Shown: positions 8,000 through 15,883 of the stretch, piece by piece
How positions within the stretch are numbered: position 1 is the first letter of the stretch
Layout: every line of letters starts with the position of its first letter
Source of the DNA: CAIQQQ01 sp037445025
GTDB taxonomy: Bacteria; Pseudomonadota; Alphaproteobacteria; Acetobacterales; Acetobacteraceae
DNA: 64,000 nucleotides
Direction of reading: 5' to 3'
NCBI GenBank assembly: GCA_037445025.1
Contig: JBBILI010000009.1
Coordinates: 1-64,000, forward strand
Program-made: the position numbers and the translations under genes
The notes under the pieces: model-generated
Databases searched by the model: none
The model's input: the letters and a program-made list of their open reading frames with translations, nothing else
Told to the model about the DNA's origin: nothing

Positions 8000-9664
8000 T
8001 TACTGGTAGGCCGCCACCGTCTCCTTCACGCCGGCGGGATAGTGCAGCTTGCCGCCTTCCAGCACGTAGCCGGCGTCCTTCAGCATCTGCTTCGCCGCGG
8101 CGATGCTGCCGCCCGGCACCTTCTGGGTGATGCCGGGATCGGCCCAGAACTTCAGTGCCGGCGAGATCCAGGAATTGGCCGGCACCGCGGCGTCGCCATA
8201 GGCGTCACTCGCGATCGTCTGCCGGTCGAGTGCGGCCGACAGCGCGCGGCGGAAGGCGGGGTCGTTGAACGGGGCGCGCCGCTCGTTGTAGCCGATGAAG
8301 CGGAAGCCGATGTCAAGCGAGGAGGACAGCTTAATGTTGGGTGAGGATTTGGCGAGCTGGGTCAGCAGTTCCGGGTCGCCGGTGTAGTCGGTCAGGAAGT
8401 TCATCTCGCCGCTTTTCATCGCCCCCATCGTCGCCTCGATGTTGGGGGTGATGCGCATGATCCAGCGATCCACCTTCGGCGCCGCCCAATGCTCGGGGTT
8501 GGCGGCGAGCACGATCTGGTCGTTGAGGTTCACCGAGACGAACTTGAACGGACCGGAGCCGACCGGCAGCTTCTCCATGATGCTCTCGGCGGTCTCGGGC
8601 TTGTTCTTGAGGTCCTCGAAGATCGGCGCCCAGATATGCTTCGGCGCCAGGTTCAGCTTGGACAGCGAGGAGACCAGGAACGCCGCATCCGGCTTCTTCA
8701 GGTGGATGCGCAGGCTCATCGGCCCGGTCGTCTCCACGCTGGCGATGTTGGCCACGAACGGGCGATACATCGGCGACTTGTCGCCGTAGCCCGGCGCTTC
8801 GAGGCTGAACACCGCGTCATCGATCGTCACCGGCTGGCCGTCATGCCATTTCATGCCGGGGCGCAGGGTGAGATCCACCGTGGTGGGGTCGGGCCGCGTC
8901 ACGCTCTGGGCCGCCCAGGGCTGCGGCAGCCCGTCCGGGCCGATGCGCATGAACCGGTCCCACACCAGCTCGGTGGCCCAGGAGCCTTCGGCGCCAGGGA
9001 TGTTGAACGGGCTGAGATTGGTCGGCGGCGCCACCGAATTCACAATGACCGTCTTCTGCGCGGTCAGCGGCTTGATGTTGATCCAGGTCCAGAAGCTGCG
9101 CACGCCGATACCGGCCTGCTCGACCAGCGACTTCTCGTCCCACACCGCGGCGTTGTAGGCGACGAGGTTCTTGGGATGCACCATGAAGCCGTATGGCTGG
9201 TCGTGGTTGATCAGCTCCTGCGCCTCGCGGATCAGTGCCTGGCGCTTGGTGACGTCAAGCTCCTGGCGCTGCTCCTGCGCCAGCTTGTCGTAGGCGGGGT
9301 TGTTGTAGCCCACGAAGTCATAGCCATTGGCGGCGTTGGCGGAGAGGAACAGGTTGTAGGTCAGCTCGTCCGGATCGCTGCGCTCGGGGCGGCCGACCAT
9401 CTGCCAGGTCGTGAAGTCCCATTTCTGCCGCTCGTACCAGACCACCTGGTTGAACTGCTGGCCCGGCAGCGGACGCACCTGCACGGTAAGGCCAAGCTGC
9501 TTCCAGGCATCGGCAGCCAGCTCGGCCGCCTGATAATCCTGCGGCGAGGCCGCCTCCGGCTGGGTGAGCAAGGCCAGCGGCCGGATCGCATCGCCAGCCG
9601 GCTGCGCCCTGGCGGCGGTGCCACCGGCGAGAACCAAAGCGGCAGCCAACAGCGCGTGCTTCAT
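8000..9664 (-). CDS. dppA: Periplasmic binding protein of a peptide-type ABC transporter
   Basis: A 554-aa family-5 extracellular solute-binding protein. The N-terminal signal peptide is MKHALLAAALVLAGGTAARA, with likely cleavage after ARA. The mature protein has the family features LRPGMKWHDGQPVTIDDAVFSLE and AFRRALSAALDRQTIASDAYG. It is the first gene of the dpp-hyu operon and is divergent from a metallopeptidase gene starting at 9801. The 136-bp gap should hold promoters for both. The ligand is unknown; the neighbourhood suggests a peptide, cyclic amide or hydantoin-like compound (inference). Confidence 0.92.
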   Translation of the reverse strand: MKHALLAAALVLAGGTAARAQPAGDAIRPLALLTQPEAASPQDYQAAELAADAWKQLGLTVQVRPLPGQQFNQVVWYERQKWDFTTWQMVGRPERSDPDELTYNLFLSANAANGYDFVGYNNPAYDKLAQEQRQELDVTKRQALIREAQELINHDQPYGFMVHPKNLVAYNAAVWDEKSLVEQAGIGVRSFWTWINIKPLTAQKTVIVNSVAPPTNLSPFNIPGAEGSWATELVWDRFMRIGPDGLPQPWAAQSVTRPDPTTVDLTLRPGMKWHDGQPVTIDDAVFSLEAPGYGDKSPMYRPFVANIASVETTGPMSLRIHLKKPDAAFLVSSLSKLNLAPKHIWAPIFEDLKNKPETAESIMEKLPVGSGPFKFVSVNLNDQIVLAANPEHWAAPKVDRWIMRITPNIEATMGAMKSGEMNFLTDYTGDPELLTQLAKSSPNIKLSSSLDIGFRFIGYNERRAPFNDPAFRRALSAALDRQTIASDAYGDAAVPANSWISPALKFWADPGITQKVPGGSIAAAKQMLKDAGYVLEGGKLHYPAGVKETVAAYQ

Positions 9665-9800
9665 GTCATCAGCCCCGTGTTCCGTGCATGACAGTCATTC
9701 AAGGGGCGATTGTGGAAAACATCAAGTCCGAGATCGCCCCCGGGCTTGCGGGCCTGCCGTTTCGGTGTTGCCATCACCGTGCAGCAGAGGGGTGACAACG

Positions 9801-11540
9801 ATGGCGCTTTCCGACAGCGAACAGGGTTTCCTCGACCAGGTGAGCCTCGACCTGCCCTGGTCCCTCGTCGAGACCTTCGCCACCATGCCGCGGTGGCGGC
9901 CGGAGGATGTGAACCGCAGTGCGGATGTGCTGGTGGCGAAGCTGCACGAGGCCGGTGTGCCGGTGGAGGTGCACAGCCCGGAGATCTATCTTTCCATTCC
10001 CTATTCCGCTTCGGTCTCGGCTGGCGGTGTCACCTTTCGGGCCAAGCCGCCGTCTTCGGCGCTGTCGGTGCCCGGGGGACGGACCGGTCGGCTGGTCTCG
10101 CTGAAGGCCAACCCCAAGGCGTTGCGCAGCTACAACCGCGATGTGAAAACCCTGTTCGGCGACAGCATCGCCCCGATCGACGAGGTAAAGCGCCTCATCG
10201 GCGGCAACATCGTGGTGATGCAGGGGTTCGGCAATCCGGCGCTGACCAGCCTGATCGAGGAATGGGGCGGCATCGGGCTGATCGCGGTGAACCCGGGGAC
10301 GGACATCCATTGGGGCACCTGCACCACCATCTGGGGCAGCCCCGATCTCGCCGACATGGGCCGCAAGCCGAAGATCCCGGTTGTGGCCGTCAACAACCCC
10401 GATGGGCAGAAGCTGATGGCGCTGGCCGCCACGGGTGCCGAATGCACCATCCGCACCGATCTGGTGGAAGGCTGGTTCGCGCAGAAGATTCCGGTGGTGA
10501 CCATTCCCGGCGCCGTCGAGCCCGACAAATTCGTGCTGGTGCACGGGCATTACGACAGCTGGGAGGTGGGCGTGGGCGACAACGCCACCGGCGACGCCAC
10601 CTTGCTCGAACTCTCCCGCGTGCTCTGGCACAACCGCGCCGAGCTGCGCCGCTCGGTGAAGATCGCCTGGTGGCCCGGCCACTCCACCGGCCGCTACGCC
10701 GGCTCCACCTGGTTCACCGACGCGTTCGCCATGGAGCTGGACCGCGGCTGCGTGGCGCAGATCAACTGCGACAGCCCGGGCTGCCGCTGGGCGACGAGCT
10801 ATCACGACACCCGCGCCTTCACGGAATCGGCCCATATCGCCGCCGGCGCCATCCGCGACATCGTGCCCGACGCCGTCATCGGCACGCATCGCCCGCCGCA
10901 GGCCGGTGACTACAGCTTCAACAATATCGGCCTGCCCAGCTTCTTCATGCTGAGCTCGACGATGCCGGACCAGCTGCGCCACGAAAAGCACTACTATGAC
11001 GTGTCCGGCTGCGGCGCCAACATCGCCTGGCACACCGAGAACGACACGCTGGAGATCGCCGACCGCGATGTTCTGCTGACCGACATGAAGATCTACCTGC
11101 TGTCGGTGCTGCGGGTGGCGAACGCCGAAATTCTGCCGTTCGACTGGTCGGCAACCTGCGACGAGTTCCTTTCCACCATCGCAAGCTACCAGGCGGCCTC
11201 GCAGGGACTGGCGGATCTGTCGGCCTGCACCGCCGCCACCCTGGCGCTGAAGGCGGCACTGGCGCGGCTGGATCATGCGGAGCCGGCCCGGCGCAACGCG
11301 GCGCTGTTCGAGCTGTCGCGCATTCTAGTGCCGATCAACTACACGCGCGAGCCGCGGTTCCGGCACGACCCCGCCTACACCGTGCCGCGGCTGCCGACCC
11401 TGGCGGTGGCGGCGGAGCTGCCGGAGTTCGGCACCGATCACCTGCGGCGGGTGGCGGGGGTGGAGCTGATGCGGGGAATCAACCGGTATCTGGGGGCGAT
11501 TGAGACGGCGAGAAGGCAAGTGGAAGGACTTCTTTTCTGA
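9801..11540 (+). CDS. M28-type metallopeptidase-like protein, atypical active site
   Basis: A 579-aa protein with an M28 (aminopeptidase/transferrin-receptor-like) layout: a PA-like insert at about residues 130-240 and a peptidase core from about 240. Metal ligands expected for M28 are visible as H250 and D252 (HGHYDS), D260 (GDNATGD), D324 (NCDSPG) and H411 (AWHTEND). The usual Glu-Glu pair is not seen; the corresponding place reads WWPGHSTGRYAGSTWF, with His at 294. The start MALSDSEQGF at 9801 follows a weak GAGGGG-like site and avoids a longer frame running into dppA. The last codons (GLLF and stop) come from a hairpin repeat. It is divergent from the importer operon and may process the imported substrate. 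Confidence 0.8.
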   Translation: MALSDSEQGFLDQVSLDLPWSLVETFATMPRWRPEDVNRSADVLVAKLHEAGVPVEVHSPEIYLSIPYSASVSAGGVTFRAKPPSSALSVPGGRTGRLVSLKANPKALRSYNRDVKTLFGDSIAPIDEVKRLIGGNIVVMQGFGNPALTSLIEEWGGIGLIAVNPGTDIHWGTCTTIWGSPDLADMGRKPKIPVVAVNNPDGQKLMALAATGAECTIRTDLVEGWFAQKIPVVTIPGAVEPDKFVLVHGHYDSWEVGVGDNATGDATLLELSRVLWHNRAELRRSVKIAWWPGHSTGRYAGSTWFTDAFAMELDRGCVAQINCDSPGCRWATSYHDTRAFTESAHIAAGAIRDIVPDAVIGTHRPPQAGDYSFNNIGLPSFFMLSSTMPDQLRHEKHYYDVSGCGANIAWHTENDTLEIADRDVLLTDMKIYLLSVLRVANAEILPFDWSATCDEFLSTIASYQAASQGLADLSACTAATLALKAALARLDHAEPARRNAALFELSRILVPINYTREPRFRHDPAYTVPRLPTLAVAAELPEFGTDHLRRVAGVELMRGINRYLGAIETARRQVEGLLF

Positions 11541-11557
11541 AGAAAAGAAGCCCTTGC
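11514..11557. repeat. Single GCTTC-type hairpin, repeat copy 3 (partial)
   Basis: A perfect inverted repeat at 11529-11550 (CTTCTTTTCTG/AAGAAAAGAAG) lies between convergent genes. It contains the peptidase stop codon at 11538-11540. Only one hairpin of the composite repeat is present here. It probably terminates both genes. Confidence 0.8.
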
Positions 11558-12328
11558 CTACGGCTGTGCCAGCGCCCGCTCCAACGACTTCTGCCAGCCG
11601 CCCGACTTGATCTCGCCATCCACAAAATCATCCACCCGCTGCAGCAGCTCCGGATCCGGCTGCACCCAGTACGCCTTCTCCAGATGGGTGAACGGCTGCG
11701 GCACCGCCGTGGGGCACAGCACGCCCTTGTGGATAAAGGACTGGTGATCGACCTCGATGCCGTCCGTCACCATCACATCGGCGCGATGGGCCACGATCTC
11801 GTCGAACACGGTGGTGTTGTCGTTGTGCACGGTCAGCTGCGCGTGCGGGAAGTTGGCGCGGGCGAACTCCTCGTTCGAGGCGCCGGGGTTGACCACCACG
11901 CGCACCTCCGGCCGGTCGATGCTGGCAATCGAGGTGAACCGGTCACGATCGGCGCAGGCGGCTATGGGCCGCTTGCCGTCGACATAGACGGTGTGGGCGA
12001 ACGGCCCGATCTTGAGGCGCGGCGGCAGGTTGGTGACACCGCCCATCGCGATGTCGAACTTTTTGGCGGCGAAGTCGCTGTTCAGGTTCGCCCACACCGT
12101 CGGCACGAACTGCAGCTTCACGCCGAGCCGGGCGGCCAGGCGCTGGGCCATGTCCACGTCGGCGCCGCTGTAGCTGCCGTCGGCGGCACGGAAGCTGAAC
12201 GGCTTGTAGTCGCCCGTGGTGCCGACGCGCAGCACACCCGACGCCACGATCGAATCCAGCGTCGCGTCGGCCCGCGCTGCCGGCGCGAACCCGAGGCTGA
12301 ACAGCAGAAGGAGCAGAAGCCGCGGCAT
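11558..12328 (-). CDS. Periplasmic cyclohexadienyl dehydratase-like / family-3 solute-binding protein
   Basis: A 256-aa protein with a signal peptide (MPRLLLLLLFSLGFAPAARA). The mature part has a family-3 periplasmic binding fold. Several stretches match PheC, the periplasmic cyclohexadienyl/arogenate dehydratase of Pseudomonas: SGVLRVGTTGDYKPFSFR, DVDMAQRLAARLGVKL, VVVNPGASNEEFARANF and VMVTDGIEVDHQS. PheC has the acidic catalytic residue in the equivalent TDAIE segment; here it is TDGIE. It may therefore convert prephenate or arogenate in the periplasm rather than serve an importer, and no permease or ATPase gene is adjacent. An amino-acid-binding role remains the alternative. ATG 12328 is chosen because it begins the signal peptide. 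Confidence 0.78.
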   Translation of the reverse strand: MPRLLLLLLFSLGFAPAARADATLDSIVASGVLRVGTTGDYKPFSFRAADGSYSGADVDMAQRLAARLGVKLQFVPTVWANLNSDFAAKKFDIAMGGVTNLPPRLKIGPFAHTVYVDGKRPIAACADRDRFTSIASIDRPEVRVVVNPGASNEEFARANFPHAQLTVHNDNTTVFDEIVAHRADVMVTDGIEVDHQSFIHKGVLCPTAVPQPFTHLEKAYWVQPDPELLQRVDDFVDGEIKSGGWQKSLERALAQP

Positions 12329-12430
12329 GACGTTCCCCGTTCTTATGGTGTTGCCGCAGCATCGCAACCCGTCGCCAGGCCTGCAAGGCCGGGGCTGGCT
12401 TGTGGCGGACGGCCTTGCTAATCAGCAGCC

Positions 12431-13513
12431 ATGTCAGACACGCCGGACATCATCTTCACCACGGGCGCCGAGCCGTTCGAGGCGCATCTGGACTATGCCG
12501 ACTGGAACACGTTCCGCGGCTGGGCCTACAACCCGGAGCAGCCGGACGTGCCGGTGTGGCTCGAGGCCATCGTCGATGACGCGAAGCCGGTGCGTTTCCT
12601 GGCCAACATGCTGCGCGAGGATCTGGCGCAGGTCGGCATCGGCACCGGGCGCTACGGGTTTCATCTCACGCTGAGCCGGCCGCTCGACCCCAGCATCGCG
12701 CATCGGCTGGTGGTGCGCCGGGTCAGTGACGGGGCGCCGTTGCGCAACACGCCCTGGGAGCTGCCGGCCGCGCCGGCGGGCGGCGAAGCGGCGCGGGCGC
12801 GGTTCGAGGCGGTGTTCAGCGCCGAGATCGCCGCCGCCAGGACAGGCGAGAACCTGCAGCCGCTGACCCGGTTCCTGGTGGCGCAGACCGATCGGCTGCT
12901 GCAAGCGGCCAGCGACACCGACAGCGGACGCACCGCCCGCCGGCTGTTCCGCGCGCGCTGGGCGGAAACGCTGGACGGCACGCCGCAGGAAGTGGCGGTG
13001 CCGGACCCGCGGCCGCTGGCCCTGTTCGTGGGGTTCGACCTGCCGACGACCGATCCGACGCGCGCGGTGCTGGCGGGGCTGCAGGCGCTGGATCTGCGGG
13101 TGGGCGTGGTGGCCATGCGCGGGCTCGTGGCCGAAGGGCCGGCGGCGGAGGCGCTGCGTGCGGCGGGGTACGCCGTGCATGGCGCACCCTGGTTCGGCGC
13201 GGTGGAGGAAATCATCCGTCGCAACGCGCCGGATTACCGGGTGATCGTGCTGCACGGCCCGATCGCGGCCGCGGCCTATGCGGTGACGGCGAGGCTGCAC
13301 CATCCACGGGCGCGGGTGCTGGCGTGGATCGATGATCCGCAGCAGGACGTGCCGACCAGCGTGGCAGCCCAGCTGCTGTGCGATGTCACGCTCGCATCGT
13401 CGGAGCCGGCGGCGGAGGTGCTGCGCCGGCGGGTGCAGGGGCGTGCGGTGCAGGTGGTGCCGGAGGAGGAGGCGGAGTTGGTGGGGGTATTGCGGCGGGT
13501 TATTGATCATTGA
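12431..13513 (+). CDS. Hypothetical protein with glycosyltransferase-like C-terminal half
   Basis: A 360-aa protein of unknown function. Residues 1 to about 110 look like a beta-rich domain (RGWAYNPEQPDVPVWLEAIVD, then RYGFHLTLSRPL), of the kind found in front of glycosyltransferases that handle polysaccharides. Residues about 195-355 resemble the N-terminal Rossmann half of GT-B enzymes (PLALFVGFDLPTTDP, YRVIVLHGPIAAAAYAV). The catalytic C-terminal half with its nucleotide-sugar site is missing. It could be a truncated enzyme or a non-catalytic binding protein. It is divergent from the PheC-like gene and ends at a composite repeat. Confidence 0.6.
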   Translation: MSDTPDIIFTTGAEPFEAHLDYADWNTFRGWAYNPEQPDVPVWLEAIVDDAKPVRFLANMLREDLAQVGIGTGRYGFHLTLSRPLDPSIAHRLVVRRVSDGAPLRNTPWELPAAPAGGEAARARFEAVFSAEIAAARTGENLQPLTRFLVAQTDRLLQAASDTDSGRTARRLFRARWAETLDGTPQEVAVPDPRPLALFVGFDLPTTDPTRAVLAGLQALDLRVGVVAMRGLVAEGPAAEALRAAGYAVHGAPWFGAVEEIIRRNAPDYRVIVLHGPIAAAAYAVTARLHHPRARVLAWIDDPQQDVPTSVAAQLLCDVTLASSEPAAEVLRRRVQGRAVQVVPEEEAELVGVLRRVIDH

Positions 13514-13640
13514 AGGCAAGCGGTTCTTTTTTGAAAAAAGAACCAAAAAACTTTCATTCGGCTGACGCGCTTTTCCGGAGAGAGGTTCGCTCAACCAATG
13601 AAAGTCTTTTGCTTCTTTTCTTCAGAAAAGAAGCGCTTGC
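13514..13640. repeat. Composite hairpin repeat, copy 4
   Basis: A near-complete copy: GGTTC hairpin at 13522-13544, core at about 13559-13595 (CGGCTGACGC ... TTCCGGAGAGAGG ... CGCTCAA) and GCTTC hairpin at 13611-13634 (11-bp stem). It lies between convergent genes and is a likely bidirectional terminator. Confidence 0.9.
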
Positions 13641-14672
13641 TTACCTCGCCAACCAGGCCGGCACCGGCAGATGCTTGCTCATCAGAAACTCCGGATTGAA
13701 CAGCTTGCTCTGATATCGGGCCCCGCCATCGCACAGAATCGTCACGATCGTGTGGCCAGGGCCCATCGCCTTGGCAACGCGCACGGCGGCCGCGACGTTC
13801 AGCCCGGCCGAACCGCCCACCGAAATACCTTCATGCCACAGCAGGTCGAACACCTGTTCCAACGCCTCGGCGTCGGGAATGCGCACCGCGTCATCGATGG
13901 CGATGTTGTCGAGATTGGCGGGCACACGGCCCTGGCCGATTCCTTCGGTGATCGAGGAGCCGGTCACCGTCATGTCGTTGGACTTTACCCAGCCGTAGAG
14001 CGCGCTGCCCTCGGGGTCGGCCAGGACGATCCGCACGCCGGGCTTGCGCTGCTTCAGCGCCAGCGAGACTCCGGCCAGCGTGCCGCCGGAGCCGCAGGCG
14101 CAGGTGAAGGCGTCGATCGCGCCGTCGGTCTGCTCCCAGATCTCGGGGCCGGTGGTCAGGCGGTGGCCGTCGCGGTTGGCGGTGTTGTCGAACTGGTTGG
14201 CCCAGATGGCGTTGGTGCCGGCGGCCCGCAGCTCCTCGGCGAGGCGGCGGGAGGCGTGCACGTAGTTGCCGGGATCGCGGTACGGCTTGGCCGGGACCAG
14301 GCGAAGATCGGCGCCGATCATGCGCAGGAACTGAATCTTTTCGATGGACTGCGTGTCCGGCATCACGATCACCGAGCGGTAGCCCAGGGCGTTGCCCACC
14401 AGCGTGAGGCCGATGCCGGTGTTGCCCGCGGTGCCCTCGACGATGGTGCCGCCGGGGCGGAGCGTGCCGTCCATCTCGGCGGCGCGGATGATGGCGAGCG
14501 CCGCGCGGTCCTTCACCGAGCCGCCGGGGTTCATGAACTCCGCCTTGCCGAGGATGGTGCAGCCGGTCGCCTCCGAGGCGCGGCGCAGCCGGATCAGCGG
14601 TGTGTTGCCGATCGCTTCGGTCAGGCTGCCGGCCACGAGGGGCACGAAGGAGGATTGCTGCGGGATGTCCAT
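13641..14672 (-). CDS. PLP-dependent cysteine synthase / cysteine desulfhydrase (CysK/Cds1 type)
   Basis: A 343-aa fold-type II PLP enzyme. The PLP-lysine motif is NPGGSVKDRAA with K54. The phosphate or substrate loop reads EGTAGNTGIGL, not the EPTSGNTG of classical CysK. The sequence SSITEGIGQGR and the ending RYQSKLFNPEF follow the longer Cds1-like branch, whose members can release H2S from cysteine. It may make cysteine from O-acetylserine and sulfide, or degrade cysteine. It is divergent, 67 bp apart, from a rhodanese gene, which fits a sulfur-handling pair. The start MDIPQQSSF is the first ATG. Confidence 0.85.
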   Translation of the reverse strand: MDIPQQSSFVPLVAGSLTEAIGNTPLIRLRRASEATGCTILGKAEFMNPGGSVKDRAALAIIRAAEMDGTLRPGGTIVEGTAGNTGIGLTLVGNALGYRSVIVMPDTQSIEKIQFLRMIGADLRLVPAKPYRDPGNYVHASRRLAEELRAAGTNAIWANQFDNTANRDGHRLTTGPEIWEQTDGAIDAFTCACGSGGTLAGVSLALKQRKPGVRIVLADPEGSALYGWVKSNDMTVTGSSITEGIGQGRVPANLDNIAIDDAVRIPDAEALEQVFDLLWHEGISVGGSAGLNVAAAVRVAKAMGPGHTIVTILCDGGARYQSKLFNPEFLMSKHLPVPAWLAR

Positions 14673-14739
14673 GACGGATCACCTTGTTTTGGGGCAGGTT
14701 GCGTGCGATGGCCGAAGTCAACACCTAAGGAGAGATACC

Positions 14740-15150
14740 ATGGTCGAGAACGTCGCCCCGCGCGAGGTCTGGAACGCGCTGCTCGCAGACCCCGAGGCCC
14801 AGCTGGTGGACGTGCGCACCGACGCCGAGTGGAATTTCGTGGGACTGCCCGACCTGTCGGCCGCCGGCAAGACGCCGGCGCTGATCCCGTGGCAGATCTT
14901 TCCCACCATGCAGGTGAACACCGCCTTCACCGACCAGCTGAAGCAGGCCGGGTTCACGCCCCAAAACAAGATCTACTTCCTGTGCCGCAGCGGCGTGCGC
15001 AGCCTGGCGGCGGCCAACGCGGCGATCGCGGCGGGGTTTCCACACGCGTTCAACATCACCGACGGCTTCGAGGGTCCGCCGGACCAGACCGGGCATCGCG
15101 GCACGGTGGCGGGCTGGAAGGCGAGCGATCTGCCGTGGCGCCAGCGCTAG
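14740..15150 (+). CDS. Rhodanese-domain sulfurtransferase
   Basis: A 136-aa single-domain rhodanese, probably cytoplasmic (no signal peptide). The active-site loop CRSGVRS places the catalytic cysteine at residue 82. LVDVRTDAEW is the conserved N-terminal strand. It would carry a persulfide sulfur from a donor to an acceptor. The start ATG at 14740 follows AAGGAGAG at 14727-14734, a good ribosome-binding site. It is divergent from the cysteine synthase/desulfhydrase gene and ends one base before the next gene. Confidence 0.88.
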   Translation: MVENVAPREVWNALLADPEAQLVDVRTDAEWNFVGLPDLSAAGKTPALIPWQIFPTMQVNTAFTDQLKQAGFTPQNKIYFLCRSGVRSLAAANAAIAAGFPHAFNITDGFEGPPDQTGHRGTVAGWKASDLPWRQR

Positions 15151-15151
15151 C

Positions 15152-15757
15152 GTGGAGCAGGCCCCTGCCCTGCCGGGCGTTCCGGCCTCCGGCGCGCTGA
15201 ATTTCCAGGCCAGCCGCAACGGGATGCGGATCGGCGATCATCTGATCCGGTTCCACCGCGTCGGGGACACGATGACGGTGGCCAGCACCGTGTCGTACAG
15301 CGTCTCGGCCGGTTTCTTGACGGCGTTCCAGTCGACGCTGCGCGCCCAGGAGAGCTGGGAGGGCGGGATGCTGGCGTCGTTCCAGTGCACCGCCGTCACC
15401 AACGGCCGCCAGGAATACGCACGCGGGGCGCGCGAGAACGGCGTGCTGATGGTGCAGGGCACCGCCGCCCCGCGCTATGCCGCGCCGGATGGGACCGTGC
15501 TGTGCGCGATGTGGAACCGCACACAGCTGACGGTGCCATCGATCAACCCACAGGACGGAACGCTGCTGCGGTTTGTCACGACGCCGCTGGGCCGGTCGGA
15601 ACAGGCCGACAGCGCCGGCGTGCGGCATGGCTGCGACGGGTTCCATATGGAAGGTCCGAACCCGGTCGATGTCTGGTACGACGATTCCGACCTTTGGCTC
15701 GCGCTGCAGGCCAAGGCGCCGGACGGATCGGTGATCCTCTATAAAAGGCAGGGATAG
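15152..15757 (+). CDS. DUF6134-family protein
   Basis: A 201-aa protein starting at GTG 15152, one base after the rhodanese stop, so the two are coupled. The pattern is that of DUF6134: an early 'NGMRIGDHLIRF' strand, TVSYSVSAGFLTAF, a tryptophan in 'ESWEGGML', 'PDGTVLCAMWN' and a final 'DVWYDDSDLWLAL'. Many family members have a signal peptide; none is obvious here with this start. The function is unknown. It could be periplasmic if another start is used, but no better candidate was seen. Confidence 0.72.
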   Translation: MEQAPALPGVPASGALNFQASRNGMRIGDHLIRFHRVGDTMTVASTVSYSVSAGFLTAFQSTLRAQESWEGGMLASFQCTAVTNGRQEYARGARENGVLMVQGTAAPRYAAPDGTVLCAMWNRTQLTVPSINPQDGTLLRFVTTPLGRSEQADSAGVRHGCDGFHMEGPNPVDVWYDDSDLWLALQAKAPDGSVILYKRQG

Positions 15758-15878
15758 CAGTTCTTTTTTGAAAAAAAGAACTTTTCTTATCGGCTGACGC
15801 CGTCCTCCGGAGAGAGGTCAGCTCAAAGGAATGAAAGTCTTTTGCTTCTTTTCTTCGGAAAAGAAGGCCTTCCTTGCC
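15758..15878. repeat. Composite hairpin repeat, copy 5
   Basis: A GTTC-type hairpin at about 15759-15782 (slightly shortened arms), a core at 15791-15828 (CGGCTGACGC ... CTCCGGAGAGAGG) and a GCTTC hairpin at 15844-15867. It sits between convergent genes. Confidence 0.9.
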
Positions 15879-15883
15879 TCCCC

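Noticed and set aside
15831..15880. Short peptides such as MKVFCFFSSEKK repeated at many gene ends
   Set aside because: They come from the GCTTC/GGTTC hairpin repeats, recur with the repeats only, and have no ribosome-binding sites or stable C-termini.
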